In this document: piece after piece, positions 17,456-26,518 of the stretch
How the letters are laid out: every line of letters starts with the position of its first letter
Position numbering within the stretch: position 1 is the first letter of the stretch
DNA from: Advenella mimigardefordensis DPN7
Lineage (GTDB): Bacteria > Pseudomonadota > Gammaproteobacteria > Burkholderiales > Burkholderiaceae_B
Assembly: GCF_000521505.1 (NCBI RefSeq)
Contig: NZ_CP003915.1
Coordinates: 4,092,001 to 4,156,000 of the forward strand
Direction: 5' to 3'
Length of the DNA: 64,000 bases
Position numbers and translations under genes: made by a program
The notes under the pieces: model-generated
Seen by the model: only the letters and a program-made list of their open reading frames with translations
What the model was told of the DNA's origin: nothing
Database searches by the model: none

Positions 17456-18883
17456 TCAGTGGTGAAAGCCAACCATGCTTTTTAGTTCAAGATACTCCAT
17501 CAATCCCGCCTTGCCCCATTCCCTGCCATTGCCCGATTGCTTATAACCACCAAAGGCTGCGCCGAAGTCTGCGTGCGGATAGTTCAGGTGAATGGTGCCG
17601 GCCTGCAGCCGGCGGGCTACATCCTGCACCCGAGCAGGGTCCTTGCCCTGAACGTATCCGGCCAACCCATACTTCGTCCCATTGGCAATGTCCACCGCAT
17701 GATCGACCGAGTCATAGGCCATCATAACCAGCACAGGCCCGAAGATCTCTTCACGAGCGACACGCATGTCCGGTGTAACGTCAGAAAAAACTGTGGGCCG
17801 CACATAATAGCCTTTGTCATACGGCGCTACCCTGCCCGGTCCGCCTGCAATCAGGGTGGCACCTTCAGCCATTGCATCTGCAATAAACGCTTGAATGCTC
17901 TCGAATTGACGCTTATTGACGACGGGCCCAAGGCGCGAATCAGGCTTATCTGCCGGCCCCACAATATAGTCTGCCGCCACCCTGGCTGCAATATCTGTAG
18001 CCTGAGCCATCAGCGCTCTGGGCACCAGCATGCGCGTTGGTATCGAACACGATTGACCGGAGTTAGTAAAGCATCCGGCCAGGCCCTTGGTGACCGCCTG
18101 CTCAAGATCAACGTCGTCGAGAAGAATGTTGGCTGACTTACCTCCCAGTTCCTGAGCGACCCGCTTGACGGTTGGTGCCGCACAGCGGGCCACCTCAATA
18201 CCCGCCCGGGTAGAGCCGGTAAACGAGATCATGGCCACATCAGAGTGTTCAGCCAACCGAGCACCGGTAGTCAGACCATCGCCGAGTATAAGATTGAAAA
18301 CGCCAGCCGGCACGCCTGCTTCGTCCATCACCCTGGCAAAGAGCATACTGCTCAACGGCGAAAATTCACTCGGCTTCAAAACCGTGGTGCAACCTGCCGC
18401 GATGGCTGGTGCCAGTTTTACAACGATCTGATTTATCGGCCAGTTCCAGGGGGTAATGAGACCACATACCCCAATCGGCTCCAGGCGCATCCTCGTGGTG
18501 CCCTCGTTCCATTCAAAATCAAATTTTTCAAGAACAGATATGGCTTCTGTCAGGTGCGCAACGCCTCTCATTGCCTGGGCTTCACGCGCAAAAGTAATTG
18601 GCGCGCCCATCTCCAGGCTCATCAGTTGCGCAAATTCTTCATAATGACTTCGATAAGCAACCAGAATTCTCCGCAACAGATCAAGCCGCTGCGCTTTGCT
18701 GGTAGCCATGAACGCAGGCAAGGCGCGTTTTGCCGCATCTACGGCGCGATCTACATCTGTCGCATCACCCATAGCAATGGTGGCACACGGGCTTTCGGTC
18801 GACGGATTGATAACGGTAAAAGTCTCTGCACCATGGGGTGCTACCCACTGTCCGTCGATATAAAACTTATCATGCACAATCAC
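17456..18883 (-). CDS. NAD(P)-dependent aldehyde dehydrogenase
   Basis: A 475-residue aldehyde dehydrogenase of normal length. The general-base glutamate is in VAQELGGKSANIL and the nucleophilic cysteine in CFTNSGQSCSIPTRM. The cofactor region ITPWNWPINQIVVKLAPAIAAG is also conserved. The start is a GTG at 18883 with an AGGAG site eight bases upstream. It lies between the Bug protein and hydroxyacid dehydrogenase genes, suggesting it oxidises a semialdehyde formed by one of the operon's dehydrogenases. The substrate cannot be specified. Confidence 0.93.
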   Translation of the reverse strand: MIVHDKFYIDGQWVAPHGAETFTVINPSTESPCATIAMGDATDVDRAVDAAKRALPAFMATSKAQRLDLLRRILVAYRSHYEEFAQLMSLEMGAPITFAREAQAMRGVAHLTEAISVLEKFDFEWNEGTTRMRLEPIGVCGLITPWNWPINQIVVKLAPAIAAGCTTVLKPSEFSPLSSMLFARVMDEAGVPAGVFNLILGDGLTTGARLAEHSDVAMISFTGSTRAGIEVARCAAPTVKRVAQELGGKSANILLDDVDLEQAVTKGLAGCFTNSGQSCSIPTRMLVPRALMAQATDIAARVAADYIVGPADKPDSRLGPVVNKRQFESIQAFIADAMAEGATLIAGGPGRVAPYDKGYYVRPTVFSDVTPDMRVAREEIFGPVLVMMAYDSVDHAVDIANGTKYGLAGYVQGKDPARVQDVARRLQAGTIHLNYPHADFGAAFGGYKQSGNGREWGKAGLMEYLELKSMVGFHH

Positions 18884-18954
18884 GCTTCAAACTCCTGTTA
18901 GAGAAGCAGTGCCGGAACCAGGGTGACATTGACGGCCCCATGTTCCGGCAGATT

Positions 18955-19932
18955 CTAGTTATTGATCGGAATGTTTGCATCTTTAATTAATTTTTCAAAA
19001 CGATCCAGATCGCGCAGTGTTAGCCTATGCATTTCCTGCGGACCACGTCGCTCTCCTTCGGGCGCGATCGCTCCCAGCGAGTCAAGTGCGGTCTTCACTT
19101 TCGGATCGTCTAGCGCGACATTCAATGCTTTAACCAGCTTTTCTGCACGATCATGGGGGATCCCCTTGGGAGCGGCGATGGCGTTCCATACGGACATGTC
19201 GAAATCAGGAACCCCGCCTTCCGCAAAGGTCGGCGTGTCGGGCATCTGGGGAATACGCTCAGGACTCGCAACGGCCAGCGGGACAATTCGCTTTCCTTTG
19301 CTCGCGGGAATCATTGCAACTGTCTGGTCAATAACCACATCGACCGTACCGGCCATCAAATCGACCAATGCCGGACCGGTACCACGATAGGGAATCATTT
19401 CACTCGTGGTTTTGGTCAAATACAAAAAGTATTCGGCGCCAATATGCCCCGTGCCACCGGGCCCGCCATTGCCCAGGTTGATCCGGGGTTTCGAGGAATC
19501 ACGCATACGCTTAAGCAGTGCAGGAAGATCCTTGATGCCACTGGAAGCACTCACCGAAAGCACCATCGGCACTTCCGCAACCAGGCCCAATGGTTCCATT
19601 TCTGTCTTAGGATCAAACTTCATATGCGGATATAGCGTTGGCGCTATGGCAAAAGAACCCATATTGCTGAGCATGATGGTGTATCCATCGGTTTTGGCGC
19701 GCAGAAACTTCTGAACGCCTGGTACCCCTCCCACGCCTCCAATATTCTCCACAATTATCGAAGTACCGATGGACTTACCCATCGCGTCTGCCACAATACG
19801 TGCCAGTCCATCCGTCGATCCACCGGTAGCATACGGCACAATCATGGTGATGGCTTTATCCGGGTAAGCGTTGGCGCTACCTACAACGGCTATAAATGCG
19901 GCCGCCAGCCAATGACGAGTGTGTTTTAACAT
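18955..19932 (-). CDS. Bug-family periplasmic solute-binding protein (second copy)
   Basis: A 325-residue Bug/TctC-like protein. The signal peptide is MLKHTRHWLAAAFIAVVGSANA, followed directly by YPDKAITMIVPYATGGSTDGLAR, the family N-terminus. The ligand-loop region LGNGGPGGTGHIGAEYFLYLTKT and IPYRGTGPALVDLMAGTVDVVID are recognisable. It is the third gene of the GntR-linked catabolic operon, so its ligand is presumably that pathway's growth substrate. No TctA/TctB genes accompany it. Confidence 0.92.
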   Translation of the reverse strand: MLKHTRHWLAAAFIAVVGSANAYPDKAITMIVPYATGGSTDGLARIVADAMGKSIGTSIIVENIGGVGGVPGVQKFLRAKTDGYTIMLSNMGSFAIAPTLYPHMKFDPKTEMEPLGLVAEVPMVLSVSASSGIKDLPALLKRMRDSSKPRINLGNGGPGGTGHIGAEYFLYLTKTTSEMIPYRGTGPALVDLMAGTVDVVIDQTVAMIPASKGKRIVPLAVASPERIPQMPDTPTFAEGGVPDFDMSVWNAIAAPKGIPHDRAEKLVKALNVALDDPKVKTALDSLGAIAPEGERRGPQEMHRLTLRDLDRFEKLIKDANIPINN

Positions 19933-20029
19933 GAACGTCTCCTCCCTCTTGGTTTTCTATGGGCTCTTTTTGGGGAGCCAGTGGGGCCACACTGACACTT
20001 GACTGCAGCGGACCCGGTGTAAACATGAT

Positions 20030-20431
20030 TTATTGATCGGACTGCTCCGCCTCCTGCTCGCGGAACTCCTTGATCGCCTGCGAAGCGATACGGAACGAAT
20101 CCATTCCCGCCGGAATCCCGCCATAGATGGCGACGTGCGTCAGGGCACCGCGAATTTCCGTTTCCGTCAGACCATTGCGCAGTGCGCCCTTGACGTGAAG
20201 CGACAACTCATGCGGCCGATTCAAAACCGAGATCATGGCCAGATTCACCAGGCTGCGCTCACGGCGTGTCAAATCATCATTACCCCAACACAACCCCCAG
20301 CATGCGGTGGTCGTGATTTCCTGAGCGATCCGGTTAAAATCGGTCGCACTTGCGATCGATTTGTCGACAAATTCAGCGCCCAGCACCTCACGGCGCACCT
20401 TCAGGCCTTTTTCATACAGTTCGTTGTTCAT
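20030..20431 (-). CDS. Carboxymuconolactone decarboxylase-family protein (PcaC-like)
   Basis: A 133-residue CMD-family protein. The N-terminus YEKGLKVRREVLGAEFVDKS followed by ATDFNRIAQEITT resembles genuine PcaC (gamma-carboxymuconolactone decarboxylase) more than the AhpD branch, as no CxxC pair occurs. The conserved NRPHELSLHVKGALRNGLT supplies the family histidine. It lies in the GntR catabolic operon, away from the pca genes at 45-52 kb, which lack a pcaC. It could serve that pathway or act on another lactone or beta-keto acid here. Confidence 0.8.
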   Translation of the reverse strand: MNNELYEKGLKVRREVLGAEFVDKSIASATDFNRIAQEITTTACWGLCWGNDDLTRRERSLVNLAMISVLNRPHELSLHVKGALRNGLTETEIRGALTHVAIYGGIPAGMDSFRIASQAIKEFREQEAEQSDQ

Positions 20432-20488
20432 AATGGTTCCTTTACAGTAATGGAATGGTTGATAAATAATTAAGATCGCTCTGCATCA

Positions 20489-21394
20489 TTACGCGGCTTT
20501 ATCTTCAATGGTGATGCCCGACCACTGCTCAAGCACCCGAGCAACGTCCGATATATCTGCATTGTCTCCAAACGTTGCAGTGGTAATGGCCAGCATTTCT
20601 CTGATGGCGACGCTGACGGGCATCGGTATTCCCATAGAAGCGGCCTCCTCTATGCATAACGTGACATCTTTATGCGAGAGCTTGTTGGCAAACCCCACCT
20701 GAAAGCGGCGACTAAGCACCTCGTTGGGAATCTTGTGGGTAGTTGCTGTGTTGCGACCACTACTTGAATTGATAATTCCAAGTAGTGCAGTAGGTTCCAC
20801 ACCCGCTTTGACCGCCATGGAGATCGCCTCCGATGACGCAACCAATGCAGCAGCCGACAACATGTTGTTCGCAAGTTTTGCCGCCTGCGCCAGGCCGGGA
20901 GCTTCGCCGGCATACATAACCGTCCCCAATGCCCGCAGCACCGGTTCAATAGCTTCACGCAGCACAGCTGGACACGAAACCATCAGGGTCAACGTACCGG
21001 CAGACGCACCGGTCACGCCACCGCTAACCGGCGCTTCGATCCAATGGATATCGTGCTTACTGACAATCTCCTGCGCACGCCGGGCAGCTCGAATGCCTAT
21101 CGTGGATAAATCAATAACTCGGCTTACCTGTTTGCCATTCACCAACTGAGATAACACCGATTCAACAATAGCTGGGGTTGGCAAGCTCAGCATGACCGTC
21201 TCCGCAGAATCTGCTACCGCCTGCACGCTTTGTTCAACGATCGCGCCCAATGCCTGAGCTGCTGAGCAGGCATCGGCAGATGTGTCAAAAACATGAACCT
21301 GCCAACCTGACCTGAGCAGGTTGGTCATCATGGGTAGACCCATACGTCCCAGGCCGATAAAACCAATCTTCTGGCTATTCAAGTTAATCTCCAT
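20489..21394 (-). CDS. 3-hydroxyisobutyrate dehydrogenase-family oxidoreductase (second copy)
   Basis: A protein of about 301 residues from the ATG at 21394 (an alternative in-frame ATG is at 21409). The NAD(P) site KIGFIGLGRMGLPMMTNLLRSGW and the signature EAPVSGGVTGASAGTLTLMV are present, and the catalytic lysine is in AQAAKLANNMLSA. It is the first gene of the GntR-linked operon. It is clearly diverged from the copy at 16530 in the variable regions, so it probably uses a different hydroxyacid. Neither candidate start has a strong ribosome site. Confidence 0.88.
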   Translation of the reverse strand: MEINLNSQKIGFIGLGRMGLPMMTNLLRSGWQVHVFDTSADACSAAQALGAIVEQSVQAVADSAETVMLSLPTPAIVESVLSQLVNGKQVSRVIDLSTIGIRAARRAQEIVSKHDIHWIEAPVSGGVTGASAGTLTLMVSCPAVLREAIEPVLRALGTVMYAGEAPGLAQAAKLANNMLSAAALVASSEAISMAVKAGVEPTALLGIINSSSGRNTATTHKIPNEVLSRRFQVGFANKLSHKDVTLCIEEAASMGIPMPVSVAIREMLAITTATFGDNADISDVARVLEQWSGITIEDKAA

Positions 21395-21401
21395 ATGTCT
21401 G

Positions 21402-21414
21402 ATTGTCATACAAT
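21402..21414. promoter_or_regulatory. Candidate GntR operator at the start of the catabolic operon
   Basis: ATTGT-cat-ACAAT is a perfect 5-bp inverted repeat with a three-base spacer overlapping the first possible start codon of the operon. Many FadR-subfamily GntR regulators bind ATTGTATACAAT-like sequences. The operon's last gene encodes such a regulator. The link is inferred from position and similarity. Confidence 0.45.
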
Positions 21415-21643
21415 ATGGCGATCATACGTTTTATAATTAAAGCCTGAATATAGGGATTAACCCGTATTCGCAATGTCGCGGGCTTGATGTGAGTGTGGCT
21501 GGAGATGAATTTGCTGCCAATGGCGTATCGCTGAATCTTCGGTTATCTTGCTTTGCACTTTCGGAAACTACGAATTGATTCTGTCCACAACCTTGATACG
21601 ATCAGTTGGTGTTGCTAATACAGTTGAGGACGATCTCTAAGAG

Positions 21644-21892
21644 GTGACTATGCGTACCGTACCTTTCCCAACGCCCGGCGAAATCCTGCTGGAAGAGTTT
21701 CTACAACCTATGAATATCAGCCAGCACCAGTTGGCAAAAGAAATTGACGTATCACAAAGATGCGTCGATGAGATTATTGCGGGAAATCGTCCAATAACTG
21801 TAGACACAGGCTTGCGTTTGTCACGCTACTTCGCCACTTCTGATGAGTTTTGGGCTGGTCTGCAATTGAGCTACGATCAGGCCATGAAATAA
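21644..21892 (+). CDS. higA: HigA-like addiction-module antitoxin (XRE family), apparently without toxin
   Basis: An 82-residue XRE-family protein of the VapI/HigA type. The start PFPTPGEILLEEFLQPMNISQHQLAKEIDVSQRCVDEIIAGNRPIT and the end ARYFATSDEFWAGLQLSYD (here SRYFAT) are the standard pattern, with the helix-turn-helix in residues ~22-50. HigB toxin genes normally sit immediately upstream, but the 234 bases upstream contain no readable HigB frame or recognisable remnant. It may be an orphan regulator or a relic of a lost module. An AAGAGG site precedes the ATG. Confidence 0.85.
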   Translation: MTMRTVPFPTPGEILLEEFLQPMNISQHQLAKEIDVSQRCVDEIIAGNRPITVDTGLRLSRYFATSDEFWAGLQLSYDQAMK

Positions 21893-22104
21893 CAATTCAA
21901 TTTTTCCAAATGAAAGACACCTGACCTGCCAGATGATATTCACATCAAGCCCTTACCGTGTGTCACGCGCAACCACACACATTTATAGGTAAAATACGCG
22001 GCACAAACGCCCCTCTTAGAGGGTTGGCGCCAGATCATTAAGATAGGGCCATGGTGGCGACATCTCCGAAAAAAATATTCTGCCGATAAACTGCTGGCTC
22101 TATC

Positions 22105-23592
22105 GTGAAAAAAAATTTCATTGCCCCTTTTTCATTCCTGTTCGCGCTCTTTTTTTGCGTCAACGCACTGGCCCAGTATACGGTCGAGTCGATCCCTAAT
22201 CCTAAAGCCCAGGGGCACAATTATTATTTAAGCGACCCCGATAGCTACGTCTCCGGCAACACCGCCGCAGAACTGAACCAGATCAGCACATCGATTGAGC
22301 AAAACAACGGCAGTGAATTTGCCATTGTTGTAGTCAACGATTATGAGGGTCCCAGCGACTTTAGCTTTGCGATGGATCTCTTTTCTCACTGGAAAATAGG
22401 CAAACAGGGCAGTGATAATGGCTTGCTGCTGTTTCTTGCAATGGATCGGCACGAATACCGTTTTATCAGCGGCTATGGCATTGAAGGGGTTTTTCCTGAT
22501 GCATTGTTAAAAGAGATCGGTGAAACCTATCTGGTGCCGTATCTGAAGTCGGGTAACACGGACATGGCCTTACTGGCTACGGCCAAGGCGGTTCAAAGCG
22601 TATTCCTGTCTCCTGCGCATCAACTTGAACTGGCAGGCCTGCAAGCCTATCGGCCCACTTTCTGGAATAAACACGCAGCCGCCTTTGAGCAGTCGCTGGG
22701 AGTGATTATTTTATTTGCCATAGGCTATGGATGGATTCGCTGGGCGCGAGAGCGTGCACGGAAAAAGTTCATGACTTCAAAAAAGAAATATGACGGACAT
22801 GTGTTCTGGTACGCTTTTTTCAGCTACCTGTTTCTTTTATTCCTGACTTTCTTTGTTTTCGTTTTTCTGGAAATCGTTGACCAAGTCTATCGATTCAACA
22901 ATCTACCCTATTTTGTCGCTGCGTTCGGCGCCCTGTATCTGTTCTTTCATTATCACCAGGCCATTCAATTTCTCAAAAAGGGCAGTAAAGATAAACAAAC
23001 AGCCCTTCAGATGCAAATCGCGTTCGTCCGCATGAGCCTCTTGCCACTGCTGCTGTCGCCGTTCGCGTACAAGGCTTATTTTAATCTGGCGAGGAATCAG
23101 AAAGATATGCGAGCGCGGGCAACGCCTCCTGATAGCAAAAGACCCTGGACCCGCCTGAACCGTGACTCGCTCAAATCTGCAGACCTTGAACAATATCTGG
23201 GCAAATTGCATTTGCGAGAGGAAAAAATTGATGCCAGATCGTATGAAATCTGGCGCGATGACGCAACAGGTGCCACCAGCTTGGTCGAGTTTGCCGGGAG
23301 CGAGTCTGATCATTACAGTCGTTGTCCATCATGCCATGGCAATACACTGAAAAAGCCAGCAGTCAAAGTGCTGAAGCGCCCCACTTATTCAAAAACAGGC
23401 ACAGGTGAAAATATTCAGGAATGTGACTTTTGTGATTATAAGAAATCACTCGGTATGGTTACACTTCCCGTCCTGCAACGCAGCTCAGAGTCAGGATCAA
23501 GTTCGGGTTCAGGCGGCTCAAGCAGCAGTTCCTCTGGAAGCAGTTTTGGTGGTGGCTCCAGCGGCGGGGGCGGTGCCGGTGGTCGCTGGTAA
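22105..23592 (+). CDS. TPM-domain (YgcG-like) membrane protein with zinc ribbon
   Basis: A 495-residue membrane protein. It has a signal peptide (residues 1-23, ending VNALA), then a TPM domain (~residues 40-185), the fold shared with Psb32/YgcG. Three membrane segments follow near residues 197-214, 232-256 and 265-285. A C-terminal zinc-ribbon-like stretch has two CxxC pairs (CPSC and CDFC). The tail is a Ser/Gly-rich run ending GGGAGGRW, a typical ending of this family. Its function is unknown; proposals for relatives involve membrane or respiratory-complex maintenance. The gene stands alone. Confidence 0.85.
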   Translation: MKKNFIAPFSFLFALFFCVNALAQYTVESIPNPKAQGHNYYLSDPDSYVSGNTAAELNQISTSIEQNNGSEFAIVVVNDYEGPSDFSFAMDLFSHWKIGKQGSDNGLLLFLAMDRHEYRFISGYGIEGVFPDALLKEIGETYLVPYLKSGNTDMALLATAKAVQSVFLSPAHQLELAGLQAYRPTFWNKHAAAFEQSLGVIILFAIGYGWIRWARERARKKFMTSKKKYDGHVFWYAFFSYLFLLFLTFFVFVFLEIVDQVYRFNNLPYFVAAFGALYLFFHYHQAIQFLKKGSKDKQTALQMQIAFVRMSLLPLLLSPFAYKAYFNLARNQKDMRARATPPDSKRPWTRLNRDSLKSADLEQYLGKLHLREEKIDARSYEIWRDDATGATSLVEFAGSESDHYSRCPSCHGNTLKKPAVKVLKRPTYSKTGTGENIQECDFCDYKKSLGMVTLPVLQRSSESGSSSGSGGSSSSSSGSSFGGGSSGGGGAGGRW

Positions 23593-23766
23593 TAAAAAGA
23601 CCAGGGTAGCAGCAGTGGCCGTGTAACAAGTAAGATGGCCATTCTGCGCACCCGAGGCTTCGCCAAAGCACGCCGATCCTGCAGCAGGATCATTGATGGC
23701 TGCAGCGACGTAGCCGGTACAAAGCAGCACCAGCGACAATAACCCATAAAACAACCGCCATCACAC

Positions 23767-24768
23767 TTAATTGGCCAACGCCTGCGCGATCGCCGTGTAA
23801 TGCGCAAGCCTCATGTCCGGATCAGGCAATACGTCTTGCAGCATGATCTCGTCGCAATCAACGGCGTGCGCCATCGTATGCAAACGGTCGCGCAAATCCC
23901 GTAAAGAGCATATTGTGTACATTGGCCATTCTGCCGTCTCCGCAGGCCAAACACCACCGGCCAGCGTCACGGCTTCTTCCACAGACGGCAAGCGATCAGG
24001 CATGGTATCCAATCGACGACGCTGATCAAAACACCATCGCATCGGCATCGCCAGGCGTTCCGCCTGGTTCTGATCCACACCCGTGCTCAGTCTGATTGCC
24101 AGAAAAAGCTGTGGCGATTGCGGCAAGCCCTTGCGGCGCGAAGCCTGAAATGAACTGCGATAACTGGCTGCAGACGCGACCGCTAATTCCGGCTTATGAA
24201 AAGCCGAAAGTGCTAGCGGTAAACCCAGCACCCCCGCACGGGCTGCCGAAGCAGGACTAACTGCCATGACCCAGGGCAGAACAGGTGCGACATCGGGCAT
24301 GACCTTAAGACGTGCAAAAGCATGATCCGCCGGCAAATCCGCAAAAAGATGCCCCAGCAACTCATGAATCTTGTCGCCCTGATCATGCAATAGCGGGCGA
24401 CTACGATCCGGTTGCAGCGCCAGATCCGGCAAAGGGCCCGACACTGACTGCCCCAAACCCAGATCAAAGCGCCCCGGATACAATGCAGCAAGCGTCTGAG
24501 CACTTTCGGCTACTTTATAGGGACTGTAATTGTTCAGCAACACACCCCCGACACCTATCCGGATGTTAGTGGTGGCAGCTGCCAAAGCGCATGCCAATAC
24601 CATCGGATCAACGCAAGCCTCATACGGCACAGCATGATGCTCGACGATCCAGTGTCGTGTAAAACCCAATTTATCAAGATGACGCGATAGCGCAATCGTA
24701 TCGGCAATCGCACTTGCACTGTCACGCCCGGTCCCGATCTGGACTTGGTCAAGAAGCGAAAGTTTCAT
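23767..24768 (-). CDS. Luciferase-like (LLM class) flavin-dependent monooxygenase
   Basis: A 333-residue LLM-class oxidoreductase of the MsnO8-like subgroup. The N-terminus LSLLDQVQIGTGRDSASAIADTIALSRHLDKLGFTRHWIVEHH includes the usual WxxEHH flavin region, and IRIGVGGVLLNNYSPYKVAE is the conserved second motif. Such enzymes use FMNH2 and oxygen on sulfonates, alkanes or other small molecules. It is downstream of the sulfonate/nitrate-type ABC genes on the same strand, so desulfonation of the imported compound is plausible. Confidence 0.88.
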   Translation of the reverse strand: MKLSLLDQVQIGTGRDSASAIADTIALSRHLDKLGFTRHWIVEHHAVPYEACVDPMVLACALAAATTNIRIGVGGVLLNNYSPYKVAESAQTLAALYPGRFDLGLGQSVSGPLPDLALQPDRSRPLLHDQGDKIHELLGHLFADLPADHAFARLKVMPDVAPVLPWVMAVSPASAARAGVLGLPLALSAFHKPELAVASAASYRSSFQASRRKGLPQSPQLFLAIRLSTGVDQNQAERLAMPMRWCFDQRRRLDTMPDRLPSVEEAVTLAGGVWPAETAEWPMYTICSLRDLRDRLHTMAHAVDCDEIMLQDVLPDPDMRLAHYTAIAQALAN

Positions 24769-24785
24769 ATATTTACTCGCAAGCG

Positions 24786-24816
24786 AAATGAGTAGCGACT
24801 GCTACCCACCTCATTT
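24786..24816 (-). other. Intercistronic hairpin between binding protein and monooxygenase genes
   Basis: On the minus strand, AAATGAG, a short bulge, GTAGC, a four-base loop, then GCTAC and TCATTT form a stem of 11-12 pairs immediately after the binding-protein stop. There is no T-tract, so it is better explained as an mRNA processing or stabilising element than as a full terminator. Confidence 0.4.
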
Positions 24817-24817
24817 G

Positions 24818-25780
24818 TTATTTGATGTCAAAGGCTGATGGCAGAATCAGATCCTTGCGAATATCGATCTTGCTGGACGCTTCAAGCATATCAGCAGAGA
24901 CCATGAACGCCTGATCGGCCTGAAGATTGGCCACATCCGCCTCGGTCATTTTGGGATCAAAATCATAAAGCGCATATTGCTTGCGCGCTTCATCAAGACT
25001 GATGTCCTGGTCTTTGGCAGCGATGGCCAGCGCTTCGTCCGGGTGTGTGCGCATAAATTCGAGCGCCTTCAGATGCGCCTGAAAGTAGGCCTTGAGCAAT
25101 TGAGGATTAGCGTTAGCAAAAGCGCGACTGGTTCCGATCACCGTTGTCGGAGCGATCAGGCCCTCGCCATTGACAATGACATGACCGCCAGCGGACTCTA
25201 CCTGCGTGGCATTGGCGCCGGCGAGCGTAACAGCATCAACGCGGCCGGCCAGCAGCGCGGCACGCGCGGTTGGCAGATCCATATTGATATACTCTATGTC
25301 ATTCAAAGTCAGTTTTTCAGATGCCAGTGCCGCTGCCAGCAATTGATTGAGCACCGTTCCCTTGGGGCCGGCCACTTTTTTTCCCTTAAGCGATTTGATA
25401 TCCGCAGGACCATTGGCCGCCGCCATGATGAAATACGCTTTAGGTGCACGCGCATACGCGCCCATGACGACAACATCCGCTCCATTTGCATTGGCAAGAA
25501 TCGCAGACGTTCCTCCCAGTACCGAAGCGATCTGCAATTGGCCAGCCGCAAGTGCCTGGGTTTGCGCAGCCCCGGAAGTGATCTCAGGATGAGTCAGTGT
25601 CACCCCATGAGCAGCAAAAGCCTCATCCAGATACCCTTTTTCGCGCATGATAATTGAGGGAACGTTAAAAGGTGCCGTCACGTAGGAGACAGCGGCTTTT
25701 GTCGTTTTTGCAAAACTGCCGCCTGAAGTGAGCAGGCATACGACCAATGCGGCAGTCCGCATAAATGCGCGTTTATTCAT
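24818..25780 (-). CDS. ABC transporter substrate-binding protein (SsuA/NMT1-like)
   Basis: A 320-residue periplasmic binding protein of the sulfonate/nitrate/taurine class. The signal peptide ends near TSGGSFA. The family body is seen in PSIIMREKGYLDEAFAAHGV, LKGKKVAGPKGTVLNQLLAAAL and LPTARAALLAGRVDAVTLAG. It lies nine bases after the ATPase gene of the same importer and is followed by the LLM monooxygenase. Aliphatic sulfonates are a likely ligand by context, but related proteins bind thiamine precursors or other compounds. Confidence 0.88.
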   Translation of the reverse strand: MNKRAFMRTAALVVCLLTSGGSFAKTTKAAVSYVTAPFNVPSIIMREKGYLDEAFAAHGVTLTHPEITSGAAQTQALAAGQLQIASVLGGTSAILANANGADVVVMGAYARAPKAYFIMAAANGPADIKSLKGKKVAGPKGTVLNQLLAAALASEKLTLNDIEYINMDLPTARAALLAGRVDAVTLAGANATQVESAGGHVIVNGEGLIAPTTVIGTSRAFANANPQLLKAYFQAHLKALEFMRTHPDEALAIAAKDQDISLDEARKQYALYDFDPKMTEADVANLQADQAFMVSADMLEASSKIDIRKDLILPSAFDIK

Positions 25781-25789
25781 AAGACTTCC

Positions 25790-26518
25790 TTAAGAGTTTG
25801 AGTTGGGACAGGCGAACAGCCGATCCAACAGACGTTGGCGAGCCGAATTGATCGCAGGTTCAGCCCCGGTGCGCGGATAGGCGGCATCAAGGTCCAGGCG
25901 CAGGGTGAAACAGCCCTGATCAATCACAAGAATAGTCTGACCCAGACGGACCGCCTCCTCCAGATCATGCGTAACGAACACAATAGTGTGCCCCAGTTCG
26001 CGCCAGATCCTGACCAGATCATCCTGCATCTGCTTGCGCGTAAACGCGTCGAGCGCTCCGAACGGTTCATCCATCAGCAAAAGCGCTGGTTGCACGACCA
26101 ACGCACGGGCGATCGCCACACGTTGTGCCATGCCACCCGACAACTGGTTCGGCCACGCATCACGAACATCATGAAGACCGACCATTTTCAATGCCCGGCT
26201 GACCCGTAAGTCTATTTCATGACCAGCCAGCTTCGATCCCAGTAGAAAACCGGCGTTTTGCGCCACCGTGAGCCAGGGCATCAGTCGCGGTTCTTGAAAA
26301 ACCACGCCAACCGACTCACCAGCATGCTCGAACTGACCCGCATCAGGTATTTCCAACCCCGCCATCAGGCGCAACAAAGTTGATTTGCCACAACCGGAGC
26401 GGCCCAGCAGAACGTAAAACCCACCCTTATCCAGCTTCAGATCGATACCCTGCAAGACCTCCCGGCGCGTACCATTGGGCAGCACGTAACCATGACGAAT
26501 ATCACGCAGTTCAGGCAT
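25790..26518 (-). CDS. ABC transporter ATP-binding protein (SsuB/TauB-like)
   Basis: A 242-residue ATPase started at the ATG at 26518. The longer frame from 26662 adds 48 residues without domain similarity that read antisense-like through the permease gene. Walker A LLGRSGCGKSTLLRL, signature LSGGMAQRVAIARAL and Walker B LLLMDEPFGALD are intact. It overlaps the permease gene by eight bases (ATGCCTGA). The preference for the 26518 start rests on this coupling and on normal family length. Confidence 0.9.
   Translation of the reverse strand: MPELRDIRHGYVLPNGTRREVLQGIDLKLDKGGFYVLLGRSGCGKSTLLRLMAGLEIPDAGQFEHAGESVGVVFQEPRLMPWLTVAQNAGFLLGSKLAGHEIDLRVSRALKMVGLHDVRDAWPNQLSGGMAQRVAIARALVVQPALLLMDEPFGALDAFTRKQMQDDLVRIWRELGHTIVFVTHDLEEAVRLGQTILVIDQGCFTLRLDLDAAYPRTGAEPAINSARQRLLDRLFACPNSNS

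Noticed and set aside
23518..23754. Minus-strand frame with two hydrophobic segments after the monooxygenase gene
   Set aside because: It starts with TTG, overlaps the TPM gene 3' end by 75 bases on the other strand, and the hydrophobic Ala/Thr/Gly part mirrors the Ser/Gly-coding repeat. It could be a small membrane protein, but evidence is too weak.
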